Positions 7,576-16,599 of a DNA stretch of 64,000 nucleotides are shown piece by piece. The notes under the pieces are model-generated. The model saw only the letters and a list, made by a program, of their open reading frames with translations, searched no databases and was not told the DNA's origin. Position numbers and translations under genes: made by a program. Source of the DNA: Alitta virens (Eukaryota; Annelida; Polychaeta; Phyllodocida; Nereididae); contig OW028577.1 in the NCBI GenBank assembly GCA_932294295.1, forward strand, positions 1,993,001 through 2,057,000, written 5' to 3'. How positions within the stretch are numbered: position 1 is the first letter of the stretch; each line of letters starts with the position of its first letter.

Positions 7576-8844
7576 TTATTTAACTGTAACGTTTCGGGTG
7601 TTTGTTATCTCCATAATGGCGGGGGTTTCGGCATGAATCATTAATACTACGGGCTCGGTCAGGGCTTTCTTGAAATTTAATGACAGTCTGACATGTCCAT
7701 GGTCAGGGGCATAAGATGTACCGTAAGCGGGTTTTATATTGAAGGCATACATACTGTAACTGTGGGCAAAATCATACAATGTAATATCATTGCCGAAATC
7801 ATTACCCAGCTCTCTAAATGTCTCGTAGAGACTGAGATAACTAGAAGAGACTCCATTCCCCTGATTATGGTCAAAGGTAGGCGTAAAGGTGTTGATAGTG
7901 TCGTTATTTACTGAAAGAGATATTCTTTGCAGGTCATATGGCTTAAAATTGAAAGGGTTTAGTTTTAAATCCCCGTTGTAAGCCTTAGCAGGTATGAGAG
8001 TGACAAGGATTCTAGAGGGTAATCTGTTGGGGAAAAGGTTATCTAGAGTTCCTGAGGTAAAACCTGTGTTTATATTTTCTACTCTAATTTCCCTTTGAGT
8101 ATAGCAGTAGATCGCCGGCCTAGTTTCTAAAGACTTGCTGATAGCAAACTGGGTATGGGGTTCAAGCTGAATCATATGAGCTTTGAACATTACCTCTTCC
8201 AGATGAATTTTATATGACCCTGTAGGTTCAAGGTTCATAAGGACAAAATCGTTGGAGGTTCTATCCAGTTTTATAGTTAGTCTGGTATTGTTTAGTAGAT
8301 ATCTGTTTTGCATAAAAATATCCTCGTACAGAGGACCTTGAAATTCAACAAGGTTGGATTTTTGAAAGAGGTCCCTTCTTACATTAGATCCTTTATTCTG
8401 GTCAATGAGGTCAATCTCTTGGGAATCGTCCTTTACATAGCCCTGAGTTCTCAGTTGAGAGTTTTTAGCTTCCTTGCCATAGGACAGTAAAGTGCTAAAC
8501 ATGGCTTTATAGGGGTAGTTGTTAGACGAGCTAATTTCTTTCCCCTCGAGTGAAACTGTGATTTTTTCAAATAAAGAGTGTAAGGTGTTGTTTATAGGGG
8601 CTACTTTCTTATTTGCCGCTAGGGATCCGTTGTCCTGCTTAACAATCCTCATTTTTACGTACAGCTGGCTATTGTAGAGATCCAAAAAATGTTTTTGCTC
8701 ATTGATGTCGAATAGGATAGGACCATCGTCTGTCAGTTGGTTGACTGGTCGATAATCCATATAATACTGCCTGTCTACATTTTTTTGAAGTACAGGTGGT
8801 GAGAAAAGATCGAGTTGAGGGAGGCTGGTGGTTTTAAGATCCAT
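7576..8844 (-). CDS. Double-jelly-roll major capsid protein
   Basis: A beta-rich 422-residue protein without membrane segments. The N-terminal region (FDINEQKHFLDLYNSQLYVKM) followed by INNTLHSLFEKITVSLEGKEI and then YPYKAMFSTLLSYG is the typical start of the Polinton major capsid protein, a double-jelly-roll fold; worm homologues are often labelled uncharacterised protein F54H12.2-like. The protein would form the hexameric capsomers of an icosahedral particle. It sits between the packaging ATPase and the core and penton genes, as expected for this module. Its start ATG overlaps the stop codon of the upstream core-like gene. The frame is intact over the full length, so the element could still be capable of making virions. 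Confidence 0.88.
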   Translation of the reverse strand: MDLKTTSLPQLDLFSPPVLQKNVDRQYYMDYRPVNQLTDDGPILFDINEQKHFLDLYNSQLYVKMRIVKQDNGSLAANKKVAPINNTLHSLFEKITVSLEGKEISSSNNYPYKAMFSTLLSYGKEAKNSQLRTQGYVKDDSQEIDLIDQNKGSNVRRDLFQKSNLVEFQGPLYEDIFMQNRYLLNNTRLTIKLDRTSNDFVLMNLEPTGSYKIHLEEVMFKAHMIQLEPHTQFAISKSLETRPAIYCYTQREIRVENINTGFTSGTLDNLFPNRLPSRILVTLIPAKAYNGDLKLNPFNFKPYDLQRISLSVNNDTINTFTPTFDHNQGNGVSSSYLSLYETFRELGNDFGNDITLYDFAHSYSMYAFNIKPAYGTSYAPDHGHVRLSLNFKKALTEPVVLMIHAETPAIMEITNTRNVTVK

Positions 8845-9179
8845 TATTTATTCTTGCGATGTTGACCCTTTGGTTTCTTCCTACTGTATGACGGTTTTCG
8901 GGGTTTGGACTTAGGTTTATTTGATGAAGTCTTTCTTCTCTTGGCCAGGCGTTTGGATGGCGCCTTCCTCTTACGTTTAACGGTGACCATCTCTTCTTTG
9001 GTCTGGTCAAAAGCTTTTTTTATATCTGATGTCAATTCGATCTTGACCGCCGAATGATCTTTATGACGAACAGGTGTCTCTATAATGTACTGAGGATTAC
9101 CTGCCCCCGAATAACGTCTTAGACCATCATTTACAAAGGGTGTGGGTCTATTTTCTTGAGTAGAAAAGTATGTTTCCAT
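8844..9179 (-). CDS. Basic core-like protein (nucleic-acid binding)
   Basis: A 111-residue protein with a neutral N-terminal half (PTPFVNDGLRRYSGAGNPQY) and an extremely Lys/Arg-rich C-terminal half (about residues 65-111, with several KRKRK and RRK stretches that look like nuclear localisation and DNA-binding signals). Position between capsid and penton genes and composition match the adenovirus core-like (pVII/pX-like) proteins described in adintoviruses. DNA condensation inside the capsid is the inferred role. TATATAAA occurs about 60 nt before the start (9234-9241). The stop overlaps the capsid start. Confidence 0.65.
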   Translation of the reverse strand: METYFSTQENRPTPFVNDGLRRYSGAGNPQYIIETPVRHKDHSAVKIELTSDIKKAFDQTKEEMVTVKRKRKAPSKRLAKRRKTSSNKPKSKPRKPSYSRKKPKGQHRKNK

Positions 9180-9202
9180 AATGACGACTTTATGAGGAAT
9201 GA

Positions 9203-9604
9203 TTAGAAGGTAGGCTGTGAGGGTTTATATACAAAGTGTAATGTGACGTATGTACTTCCCTCATACGCCTCAAGTTTTTGTTCAGTAGTAGCGTTTAACA
9301 TGTAAATATGTATACTGTCTATAAAGTGCTGCGTAACTGCTACGTAGTAGGGGGTCAGGTTCTTTTCTTTATTGTTTATGTATCTTAATATATTTAACTG
9401 TTTTTGACCTACAATTGTAGAGTTACAAATGTTACTGCATATGTATAGATGAGGGGGTACAGTAGAGTTGTATTGGCATAGAGCAACTTTCCAACCTTCC
9501 TCCAGTCTTAAAGGTCTGTTTAGTCTGACTTTGAAATTAGTGGATGTATTTTCAAAAATTTCTGAGCTATGGTTACTATTGAGTATAATGTAAAAGTCAT
9601 TCAT
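9203..9604 (-). CDS. Penton/minor capsid protein, short
   Basis: The 133-residue product begins MNDFYIILNSNHSSEIFENT, then TNFKVRLNRPLRLEEGWKVAL, the signature of the Polinton/adintovirus penton (single-jelly-roll minor capsid) protein that fills the five-fold vertices. The start at 9604 was chosen because this motif begins exactly there; a longer frame to 9640 lies inside the integrase gene and opens with a non-motif segment. The gene overlaps the 3' end of the integrase gene by 8 nt. At 133 residues it is shorter than many homologues, so the C-terminal part may be reduced, although the frame closes cleanly. Confidence 0.75.
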   Translation of the reverse strand: MNDFYIILNSNHSSEIFENTSTNFKVRLNRPLRLEEGWKVALCQYNSTVPPHLYICSNICNSTIVGQKQLNILRYINNKEKNLTPYYVAVTQHFIDSIHIYMLNATTEQKLEAYEGSTYVTLHFVYKPSQPTF

Positions 9605-10688
9605 ATTTTCTAATTTCTGAAACTTTAATCCAAGAGTCAAATTTCTTACTGTAACCTAACCAACGGACTAGCGCTTCTCTCTTCCCTTGTCTAATGCGAT
9701 ATCTGAGAATTTTCTCAACCTTATATAGATCATCATCGGTTACAGAGGCCCTCTGCATTTCTGGCTCATAGAAACTACCGTCGACAGGCTCCTTGTTTAA
9801 ATCAATTACTATATAACGAGGAGGGTGGGAAGCGGTCCTTTTGTCGATAATGAAAATTTCCTCTGTCCATTTTCTGTCAAAGCCTTTCTCAAACTGTACC
9901 CTGGCCAACGATAATCTTACTTTATCCCCAACGTTAAATTTATATACAATAGTTGTTCTTTCTCTTTTAAGTTCTATGGGTAAATATATCTTTTCGTAAA
10001 GCTCTTGCTGATTGTTAACTGTAACTTGCGAGGGTGACATTCCTATGGAAGAATGTATGGTATTATTATAACTAGATACAATCTCTTGGAGATGATCGAT
10101 ATATTTATGAGTTTGATGCTTTGTAAAGAATTTGTATATTCGTGATTTGATGGTTCTGATAACTCGTTCGGCATAGTTTGCATGGTAAACATTGTAAGCT
10201 AGAACATGATTTATGTTTTTAGTTATCAAGTATTCTTGGACTACTTTAGCTGTGTATTCTTTACCCTGATCGCTTCTTAACTCTTTTACTTTAAGGCCAT
10301 CTTTGAAAATTTTTTTCATGACTTTAACCATCTCTTCCCCCGTTTTACTCCTCATGGGTTCAATTCTTAGATATCTTGAAAATATATCGATGAATACTGC
10401 CAGGTATTTTACTCTATCGTTACTCTTGCTGAATTTCTGAACATCCATTAAATCAGTGTCCATAATCTCATTCATTTCCCCTACTATAATTGATTCTCGT
10501 TTAAACTTTAATGTAGGTCGTTTGTGTATCAAGTATGTGTACTGTTCTGATAACCATTTCTTTACATCTTTCAATTTGATCTTATGAGGGTTACCATCAG
10601 CTTTTATACTCTGCCAAAGTTTGATTACCCCCGAGTAACTACCTGGTTTTCTAGTATTATAGTAAATGGATTTTAAATAATTATCCAT
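9597..10688 (-). CDS. Retroviral-type DDE integrase with C-terminal chromodomain
   Basis: This 363-residue integrase would insert the element into host DNA. The rve core holds the acidic triad: Asp at about 79 (MDTDLMDV), Asp140 (RSDQGKEY) and Glu174 (NYAERVIRTIK), the last two 33 residues apart. Around them are the usual VFIDIFSRYLRIEP and YNNTIHSSIGMSPSQV motifs. The C-terminal 40 residues (VEKILRYR...ALVRWLGYSKKFDSWI) form a chromodomain, which may steer integration to modified histones, as known for chromoviruses and many Polintons. All triad residues are present and the frame is open. The start lies 8 nt inside the end of the upstream membrane-protein gene. Confidence 0.95.
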   Translation of the reverse strand: MDNYLKSIYYNTRKPGSYSGVIKLWQSIKADGNPHKIKLKDVKKWLSEQYTYLIHKRPTLKFKRESIIVGEMNEIMDTDLMDVQKFSKSNDRVKYLAVFIDIFSRYLRIEPMRSKTGEEMVKVMKKIFKDGLKVKELRSDQGKEYTAKVVQEYLITKNINHVLAYNVYHANYAERVIRTIKSRIYKFFTKHQTHKYIDHLQEIVSSYNNTIHSSIGMSPSQVTVNNQQELYEKIYLPIELKRERTTIVYKFNVGDKVRLSLARVQFEKGFDRKWTEEIFIIDKRTASHPPRYIVIDLNKEPVDGSFYEPEMQRASVTDDDLYKVEKILRYRIRQGKREALVRWLGYSKKFDSWIKVSEIRKYE

Positions 10689-10923
10689 TATTGGGTAATA
10701 CTCTTCTGTCTTTTATCGTAGGATTCGGGAGAAGAAATCCTATACTACTGCTTAAAAGTCCTACCCAGAGCTCGCTCAGGGGGTGACTGATTGATAGATT
10801 GACGATACATGCTATTATTACTACATAGAGTATGATAATTTGACTAAAAAATACGACTTCATTCTTGGGGATTTTAACCCCCAAGACTTGCCAGTTCTCG
10901 TTGTGCATCGACTGAGTCTCCAT
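10681..10923 (-). CDS. Small membrane protein with two hydrophobic segments
   Basis: An 80-residue protein with one long hydrophobic stretch (about residues 24-46, FFSQIIILYVVIIACIVNLS) and a second shorter one (about 53-66, LWVGLLSSSIGFLL), preceded by VLGVKIPKNEV. This arrangement, with K/G-x-K-I-P before the first segment and S-x-x-GF-x-LP-x-P after the second, recurs in small proteins of animal Polintons and may be a virion membrane component. That role is inferred. TATAAATA at 10956-10963, 40 nt before the ATG, is a likely promoter. It overlaps the integrase start by 8 nt. Confidence 0.65.
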   Translation of the reverse strand: METQSMHNENWQVLGVKIPKNEVVFFSQIIILYVVIIACIVNLSISHPLSELWVGLLSSSIGFLLPNPTIKDRRVLPNNG

Positions 10924-10955
10924 GACAAACTAAATATGTATTTGCTTGACACTTT

Positions 10956-10963
10956 TATTTATA
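10956..10963 (-). promoter_or_regulatory. TATA box of the small membrane-protein gene
   Basis: TATAAATA on the minus strand, 40 nt before the ATG at 10923, the same spacing as at the PC4-like and polymerase genes. Confidence 0.5.
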
Positions 10964-11151
10964 GCAGAGGAATTCACGCAATGTCTACACTAGAACTAAA
11001 CTATAATCGCGGATCTTAACTTAACATGAATGGTTGTGTGTACATGTGGTATAACCATACAATACATAGATTACATCTATATACAATACATAAATTACAT
11101 CTATATAGCTACATACTAACAAAACTTCTTTTTTTGACATATAAAATATAT

Positions 11152-14100
11152 CTAATAACCATATGGTAATGTTTCGTAACCATCTAGTAATACCCTTTTG
11201 GTATAAACTAACTTTACAGTCTTGTAGGCTGCCTTGTTGAAAACTCGTCCATGTACTTTGTCTCTAACAAACATATTGTATGTAGGTAGTCTTATAACTT
11301 TCCCCTGGGTTACGACTTGATGAATGTTTTCAAAGGTGACGATTTGACGGTTGACAGGGTTCATGATGATACCTTTGAATTTGACTGTCTCTGTGAGATC
11401 GCTAAGCCTGTAGCTGTAGGACTTTGGTCCTGAAGAAATGAACTCTGTTATGTATTGACCTGATGGTAGCTCGTCAGTCAGTTGACCGAGAAAGTCACCT
11501 AGTGGTGGCATATCTTGACCTTCTCGGGCTGTGAAGATGATAGAGTCGGTGTCCATATAGAGAATCCGTCGTCCTAGTTGGTCTATGAGGCTGTAGAGTT
11601 TTAGTCTTGCCCAGCATGTGGTGAATGAAGCGACGATATCATTAGTCTTGATATTGTCAGGTTCAAAATTTTCTCTACTTTTGGTTTCTACCAGTAGACA
11701 GTTCTCGTTGACCATGTAGATCATCATGATTTCAACCGATGTGTCATTAGCTAGTTGTTTGAATTTAGAGGGTTCTGTGATGTATTGACTTTTGGATCGG
11801 TTGGGTTTCTCGCCAAATTTCCCCCAAAAGCTGTTGAGTGCTAGTTTGGCTACAGTCCTTAGCCCTGGATTGTGGTTGATGTTTTCCTCTCTCAGACTGA
11901 CCCCTTCTGCTTCCTGGTAATTTTGGATGTATGTCGACTGATCTTCTAAGGTACTGACCCATCCGGGGTATCCTGAGGCTTCCTGTTTAATTCTGAGAAA
12001 TGTATCGACATACTCTCGGAAGAGAATGTCTGAAGACTTTTCCCAGTGGTAAACTTCGTAAATCTTGAGGATGGTGTATCCTTTCTCTAAAGCCTTCATG
12101 ATTTCGGGTGTGCAGTAGGTCCCTATAATGGATCTCTGTTCAGTGTTACATTGACAGGGTAGTTGGTTGTGATCGTCTGCGCATGTGCGACATAGGGGGA
12201 ATTTGAGTCGTCCTCCTGATCTATAGGGTAGAACTGGGTGGTAGAGGCCTCTCGGCGGTAATACCTTAATTTTAGATATCCCGAAGTAAGACGTCATGGT
12301 GTAGTCGAAATCTCTGGTTATAATCTGTGGATGACCTACAGGTAGAGAACTGTACTTGTTTACCGTGGGATACAGACTTGTATAGTCGTAATAATGGATC
12401 TTCTCCCCCTCTTCTACCTGGTAATGGAGACGTACTGATGACGTCCGCCCCCCGAAGAACGAATCTCGGATGTAGAGTCTTGGAGGTATATCTAATGAAG
12501 CAATGAAATCCTTCATCTCCTGATCTTCTTTGACTTGTTTGTCAAACTGACATTCCCATATAGTGATGACCTGGAGTGTGGTTGTCTTTAGAAAGATCTC
12601 TCTTTGCAGGGTCTTCTGGTAGAGCTCCCCCATTGTCTGGCTATTGTAAGGATCTTTGATAGATCTTTCAGGGAAACATGTTGGGCATCCATGCCATCTG
12701 CAGCCATAAAACTCGTAGAGTACTCCCTTGCTGTCTGCCCCATCTACTCTGTATTGCCCTACTGGTAACTCCCCTATATTCCGGGCATGTTGTATGAAGA
12801 TCTTGTTGCTATGACTTAGATATTCAAGCCATTGAATAGCTTTGTAACTATGACCGTGACGGACTGTGTAGCCTTGAGGTGGAATGTGGGCAATATCGGA
12901 GTTTAGGAAGGTTTTTTCTTTAATCTCTCCAGAAGGTAATGGATCATTGTTGCGGTAGAATTGACCTCCTACCATGACGACTTCGGCCGTTGTACTGTCT
13001 TCAAGGGTTACCTGGTAACGCTCCTTGAGAAAATTTTGTCTGAAGATCTGCATACATGTGGATGCTATGGTGACCTGGGAAAACGGATCGACATCCATTG
13101 TTCCTGTCTCAGTTTCTAAGCTAGTTATGTCCTTGATGAGTTGGCGGAATTTCATGCATGCCTCCCTAAGAATCTTGACATCTGTCCTACAATACTCTTC
13201 CATGTCTTTGTGCATATCGTAAGGTCCTTGTAGACTATTGTACCATTGTAGATCAACGTCTTTGCCGTAGAATTCTATTGGAGGATAGTTGGGGAAATAT
13301 CTCTGGTGAAAGTGTTGTCTGGTGTTGAACATGTGGGGGAAATCCCCTTTCTTTAATGATGCTGAGAGTCCTAGTGTCTTTGGTAATTTTTTGAGAGCCA
13401 TCGGTAGGAAGTTTATCGAATCGATGAATCTGATGTCGGTTTGGGGTACAACCATGTACATTATTTTTGTCCCGACTTTGGTGAGAGAAGGTTGAATACC
13501 GTTCTGCAGTAGATAGCCTTGTAAGAAGAGGAAGTCGTATCCTTTACCATTGTGAGCGATGCATGTGTAGCCCTTGTGCTTGTCATTGATGAGCCATTTG
13601 CCTAAATCTTGAACAGTGTTGTCGCCTTTAAAAATTACTTCTTTCTTGTAGCAGTCAGGACATGCCTGATCTTTGTCATGAGTGAGACATCTGATACCGC
13701 ATTGTTGACAGTGTGTCTGTTCGTCATTACATTCGTTGCAGATAGACTGGGTTACGACGAAATTGGGTATATGCTGCTGTAGTCCGCAGTACCATTTGTC
13801 GCAATTTCTGCATCTTCTGCATGCAGAACAGGTGTAATCGTCTGTACATGTAATGCAGCCGGTCTTCTTTGGTCGTTGATGGTAACCTCTTTGACATTGG
13901 AATATTTCGTCCTGTGTAGATTCGAAATCGAAGTAAATAAATTTGCCTGTGTTGACTTTTGGTGGTGAGGCTCTCATGTAGCAGAGATGCTGTCCTGTAA
14001 AGTAGTCTTGACAGAGACGACATTGCCATTCTCCGCAGGTATGATCTTCTTTGGACCTTTTCTGGGTGTCGAGCAGTTTGTTGCATCCTTCGCAAAAGAA

Positions 14101-15684
14101 GTATTGCTGACATTTGGAAGGTTTTTCTTCTCCCTTGAGAGGACCGGCCTTGTAAATCCCAGTCTGTCGATGATTTGAGAAACAGGCGGAATTGCGACAT
14201 TTTCTATTGCAGTCTTGACATTTGATGGCTTGTTCCCATGCGCAGTCTTTTCTCATACAGACCATGCATTTGTTTCGACAGAAATGTGCTGTCTTTTTGT
14301 TGTGATATTTGAGACAGTCTGTGCAGATTTCCCTGTTGGAGAAAAGTCCTGATATTGAGGTAATGGAGTGGAAATGTTGCCCGTCTTTGTAGAGAAATAT
14401 CTTGTCTTCTCTAGACTTGACTCCTGCATAGATTATCTCGTGACCTGTATCTTTGTCTATGACGACGATCTGTACGTTGAGATAGTCTTCGAACTTGTAG
14501 AGTTCCCTGATTTCAATCTGTCTATCTGAGGGAAGATTTACTTCATTGAGAAGTCGAAGGGCTCTCCCTAGCTGGGAGTTTTGACCCTCCCGGTGAGCTC
14601 TTGGTGCTTCACGAATGTGTTTATAGTGAGGGTCTTTTCGTAGATTAGCCATGCATACAACGATTGCTCGAGCAGCGCAGGTGAAATCGTTAGGCAGTTC
14701 AGGGATGTATACAGTACATCTTTTCCTGATAATAGAGTTGTTCTTGTCCTTGATGTCAGTGTTAGTGATGGTTAAGGCTTTTGTGGATCTCTTAGTCTGG
14801 TTGGCTAGTTGAACAGTTGCTGAACATACATGTGTGGTCTTGTAGATGACGAAGCATTTTTTGCAGATTTTGCTGGAGTTCAACAGCTTCTGAATATTTG
14901 TGACTGCATGAGCGCCTTGATCGTCCTGGTAGAGGTAAATTGTTGCCTCCTTGGGTGCTCCTCCGTACAAGATGTTGTGATCTTGGTTGATTATGATGAT
15001 CTGTAGATTGATATGGTCCTCAATTCTTGGAAGGTCTTGAGTCGTTACTCGGTGGTCTGTCGGTAGATCGGTCTCTCTTAAAAGTGTATGTGCTAGACCC
15101 ATTTGAGATTGGGGTCCTTTTTTGTGAGCCCTGTACGACTTACTGATCTCTGCAACTCGGGGGTCATTTTCGGCTTTGGCTCTGGCAACAACTATGGCTC
15201 TGACAAGTTGTGTATTGTCGTCTGGTAGAATGGGGATGGTTATGTAAGACTTGCCTCCTCCTCTATCATGATGAAGAGTCCCTACTTCAACCTGGAATGA
15301 GCTGTCGACTCTCATGTTCTGTGATGATTGTAGGACTTTTTCCATCCTATCCATAATGGTCTTTGCTGTTATTAGGTTTTGAGGTCTCATGTGAATGACA
15401 ATGTCTTGTCTGAGGTCATTATGCTGAATGATGACTCTGGCTCTATCTTCAGGATCGTGGTGTTGTGCTGCTCTGTCAATAACCTCTTGAAACATATCTT
15501 CTAATTCTTGATGTATGTCAAGCAGTCTATGACCTACATAATCTTGGTTAAATGTGGCTCTGAAGCTTCTTTCTTCATAACCAAACCTCCTAGCAGTTCT
15601 GTGCTGAGTTTGAAGAACCTGATAAGGTGAAGGTCTAGGGATCTTTGCTCTGGGTGGATCAGGTGACAAGCCTCTCTTAGTCAT
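11152..15684 (-). CDS. polB: Protein-primed family B DNA polymerase with N-terminal OTU-like repeats
   Basis: This 1510-residue replicative polymerase is of the protein-primed PolB type. The exonuclease motifs are FDFEST (about residue 583), HNGKGYDF (about 714) and YCRTDVKIL (about 833); the polymerase motifs are YDYTSLYP (about 1100), KLALNSFWG (about 1282) and YMDTDSI (about 1378). Thus both proofreading and synthesis residues are intact. A Cys-rich block with many CxxC pairs lies at about 465-700. Upstream are two tandem homologous modules (about 140-300 and 310-465); the second has NDFTCAARA and later HFHSIT, resembling the Cys and His regions of OTU peptidases, while the first has Gln at the Cys position. 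The start is the ATG at 15684, because the farther ATG at 15732 overlaps the TATA box at 15722-15729. Confidence 0.93.
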   Translation of the reverse strand: MTKRGLSPDPPRAKIPRPSPYQVLQTQHRTARRFGYEERSFRATFNQDYVGHRLLDIHQELEDMFQEVIDRAAQHHDPEDRARVIIQHNDLRQDIVIHMRPQNLITAKTIMDRMEKVLQSSQNMRVDSSFQVEVGTLHHDRGGGKSYITIPILPDDNTQLVRAIVVARAKAENDPRVAEISKSYRAHKKGPQSQMGLAHTLLRETDLPTDHRVTTQDLPRIEDHINLQIIIINQDHNILYGGAPKEATIYLYQDDQGAHAVTNIQKLLNSSKICKKCFVIYKTTHVCSATVQLANQTKRSTKALTITNTDIKDKNNSIIRKRCTVYIPELPNDFTCAARAIVVCMANLRKDPHYKHIREAPRAHREGQNSQLGRALRLLNEVNLPSDRQIEIRELYKFEDYLNVQIVVIDKDTGHEIIYAGVKSREDKIFLYKDGQHFHSITSISGLFSNREICTDCLKYHNKKTAHFCRNKCMVCMRKDCAWEQAIKCQDCNRKCRNSACFSNHRQTGIYKAGPLKGEEKPSKCQQYFFCEGCNKLLDTQKRSKEDHTCGEWQCRLCQDYFTGQHLCYMRASPPKVNTGKFIYFDFESTQDEIFQCQRGYHQRPKKTGCITCTDDYTCSACRRCRNCDKWYCGLQQHIPNFVVTQSICNECNDEQTHCQQCGIRCLTHDKDQACPDCYKKEVIFKGDNTVQDLGKWLINDKHKGYTCIAHNGKGYDFLFLQGYLLQNGIQPSLTKVGTKIMYMVVPQTDIRFIDSINFLPMALKKLPKTLGLSASLKKGDFPHMFNTRQHFHQRYFPNYPPIEFYGKDVDLQWYNSLQGPYDMHKDMEEYCRTDVKILREACMKFRQLIKDITSLETETGTMDVDPFSQVTIASTCMQIFRQNFLKERYQVTLEDSTTAEVVMVGGQFYRNNDPLPSGEIKEKTFLNSDIAHIPPQGYTVRHGHSYKAIQWLEYLSHSNKIFIQHARNIGELPVGQYRVDGADSKGVLYEFYGCRWHGCPTCFPERSIKDPYNSQTMGELYQKTLQREIFLKTTTLQVITIWECQFDKQVKEDQEMKDFIASLDIPPRLYIRDSFFGGRTSSVRLHYQVEEGEKIHYYDYTSLYPTVNKYSSLPVGHPQIITRDFDYTMTSYFGISKIKVLPPRGLYHPVLPYRSGGRLKFPLCRTCADDHNQLPCQCNTEQRSIIGTYCTPEIMKALEKGYTILKIYEVYHWEKSSDILFREYVDTFLRIKQEASGYPGWVSTLEDQSTYIQNYQEAEGVSLREENINHNPGLRTVAKLALNSFWGKFGEKPNRSKSQYITEPSKFKQLANDTSVEIMMIYMVNENCLLVETKSRENFEPDNIKTNDIVASFTTCWARLKLYSLIDQLGRRILYMDTDSIIFTAREGQDMPPLGDFLGQLTDELPSGQYITEFISSGPKSYSYRLSDLTETVKFKGIIMNPVNRQIVTFENIHQVVTQGKVIRLPTYNMFVRDKVHGRVFNKAAYKTVKLVYTKRVLLDGYETLPYGY

Positions 15685-15721
15685 GATGTTTTTTGTATGA
15701 TCAAATGAAGACAGAAAGCTC

Positions 15722-15729
15722 TTTATATA
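15722..15729 (-). promoter_or_regulatory. TATA box of the DNA polymerase gene
   Basis: TATATAAA on the minus strand, 45 nt before the ATG at 15684. It decides the start: an in-frame ATG at 15732 sits directly against this box and would lie upstream of any transcription start set by it. Confidence 0.6.
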
Positions 15730-15924
15730 CATGCGCGTTACATAATGACTGAGGTGCCACTCTAACCCCGCTCATGGTATTGGTCATTGTTATCCTCTCA
15801 AGTAATAGTTTCTGTGACAAAGGTCTGAGGTATTTTTAGATCATGCCCCCCCCTGTCCTTAGGCATTGGTCAAAATGCTGCTTCATGTTCTCTCATAGCT
15901 TACTGGATATTGAATATACCCTAA

Positions 15925-16150
15925 GGCTCTGGCAGATGGTCATGCATGTGTGTTGACGCGGAACCCTCCTTGCATCTTTACAGTACTTCACTAAATACAG
16001 GTCATGAAGGCAGCTGGTCATGCATGTGCATTGACGCGGAAACCTCCCTGCATCCTTACAGATTTTCACTAAATTCATTTCATGATGTCTACAGAAAATA
16101 ATTATCATAACTAAGGATGTACTCATCATGTCTACAGAAAATAATTATGA
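15925..16150. repeat. Two tandem copies of an about 85-bp unit, then a short duplicated motif
   Basis: Units at about 15932-16015 and 16016-16095 share TGGTCATGCATGTG, TTGACGCGGAA, CCTCC(T/C)TGCATC and TTCACTAAAT. A TCTACAGAAAATAATTAT motif is then present twice (about 16088 and 16130). Noncoding; the short open frame over it is a by-product of the repeat. Confidence 0.75.
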
Positions 16151-16595
16151 TCATCAACGAGTTATGTAATTAAAGAAAGTCATTACGATCATTAACGAGT
16201 TATTATTTTCATCAAATGGAAATAATTACGCTCGTTAACGAGTTATGTAATTAACTTCGTTACACTCATTAACGAGTAATAATCACGTCATTAACGAAAT
16301 AAAAGAAAATACTTATTGGTCATTAACGAGTTACGTAATTTTTCGCACCTTCCTTAACGAGTTACGTAATTTTCGCACCTTCCTTAACGAGTTACGTATC
16401 TTTTCGCACCTTCCTTAACGAGTTACGTAACTTTCGCACCTTCCTTAACGAGTTACGTAACTTTTCGCACCTTCCTTAACGAGTTACGTAACTTTTCGCA
16501 CCTTCCTTAGCGAATTACGTAACTTTTCACACCTTCCTTAATGAGTTACGTAACTTTTCACACCTTCCTTAATGAGTTACGTAATTTTCGCACCC
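16150..16595. repeat. Tandem array of about 30-bp units containing TTAACGAGTTACGTAA
   Basis: A degenerate first part (about 16150-16320, repeated CATTAACGAGTTATGTAATT and CGTTAACGAG) passes into about nine regular 29-31-bp units (CTTAACGAGTTACGTAA plus CTTTTCGCACCTTC) to about 16595. Units differ by single bases (ACGAG or ATGAG; CGCACC or CACACC). TTACGTAA within each unit is a perfect 8-bp palindrome. There are no unique spacers. It lies upstream of the polymerase promoter and could be a subterminal region of the Polinton. Confidence 0.85.
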
Positions 16596-16599
16596 TGAG

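Noticed and set aside
15684..15732. The farther ATG of the polymerase gene
   Set aside because: It sits against the TATA box, so it would lie upstream of transcription initiated from that box.
15893..16129. A small Cys-rich protein upstream of polB
   Set aside because: The Cys and His residues repeat because the underlying DNA is a two-copy tandem repeat; no promoter or coding bias.
16150..16595. CRISPR-like array
   Set aside because: The units are contiguous with no unique spacers, and the host is an animal genome.
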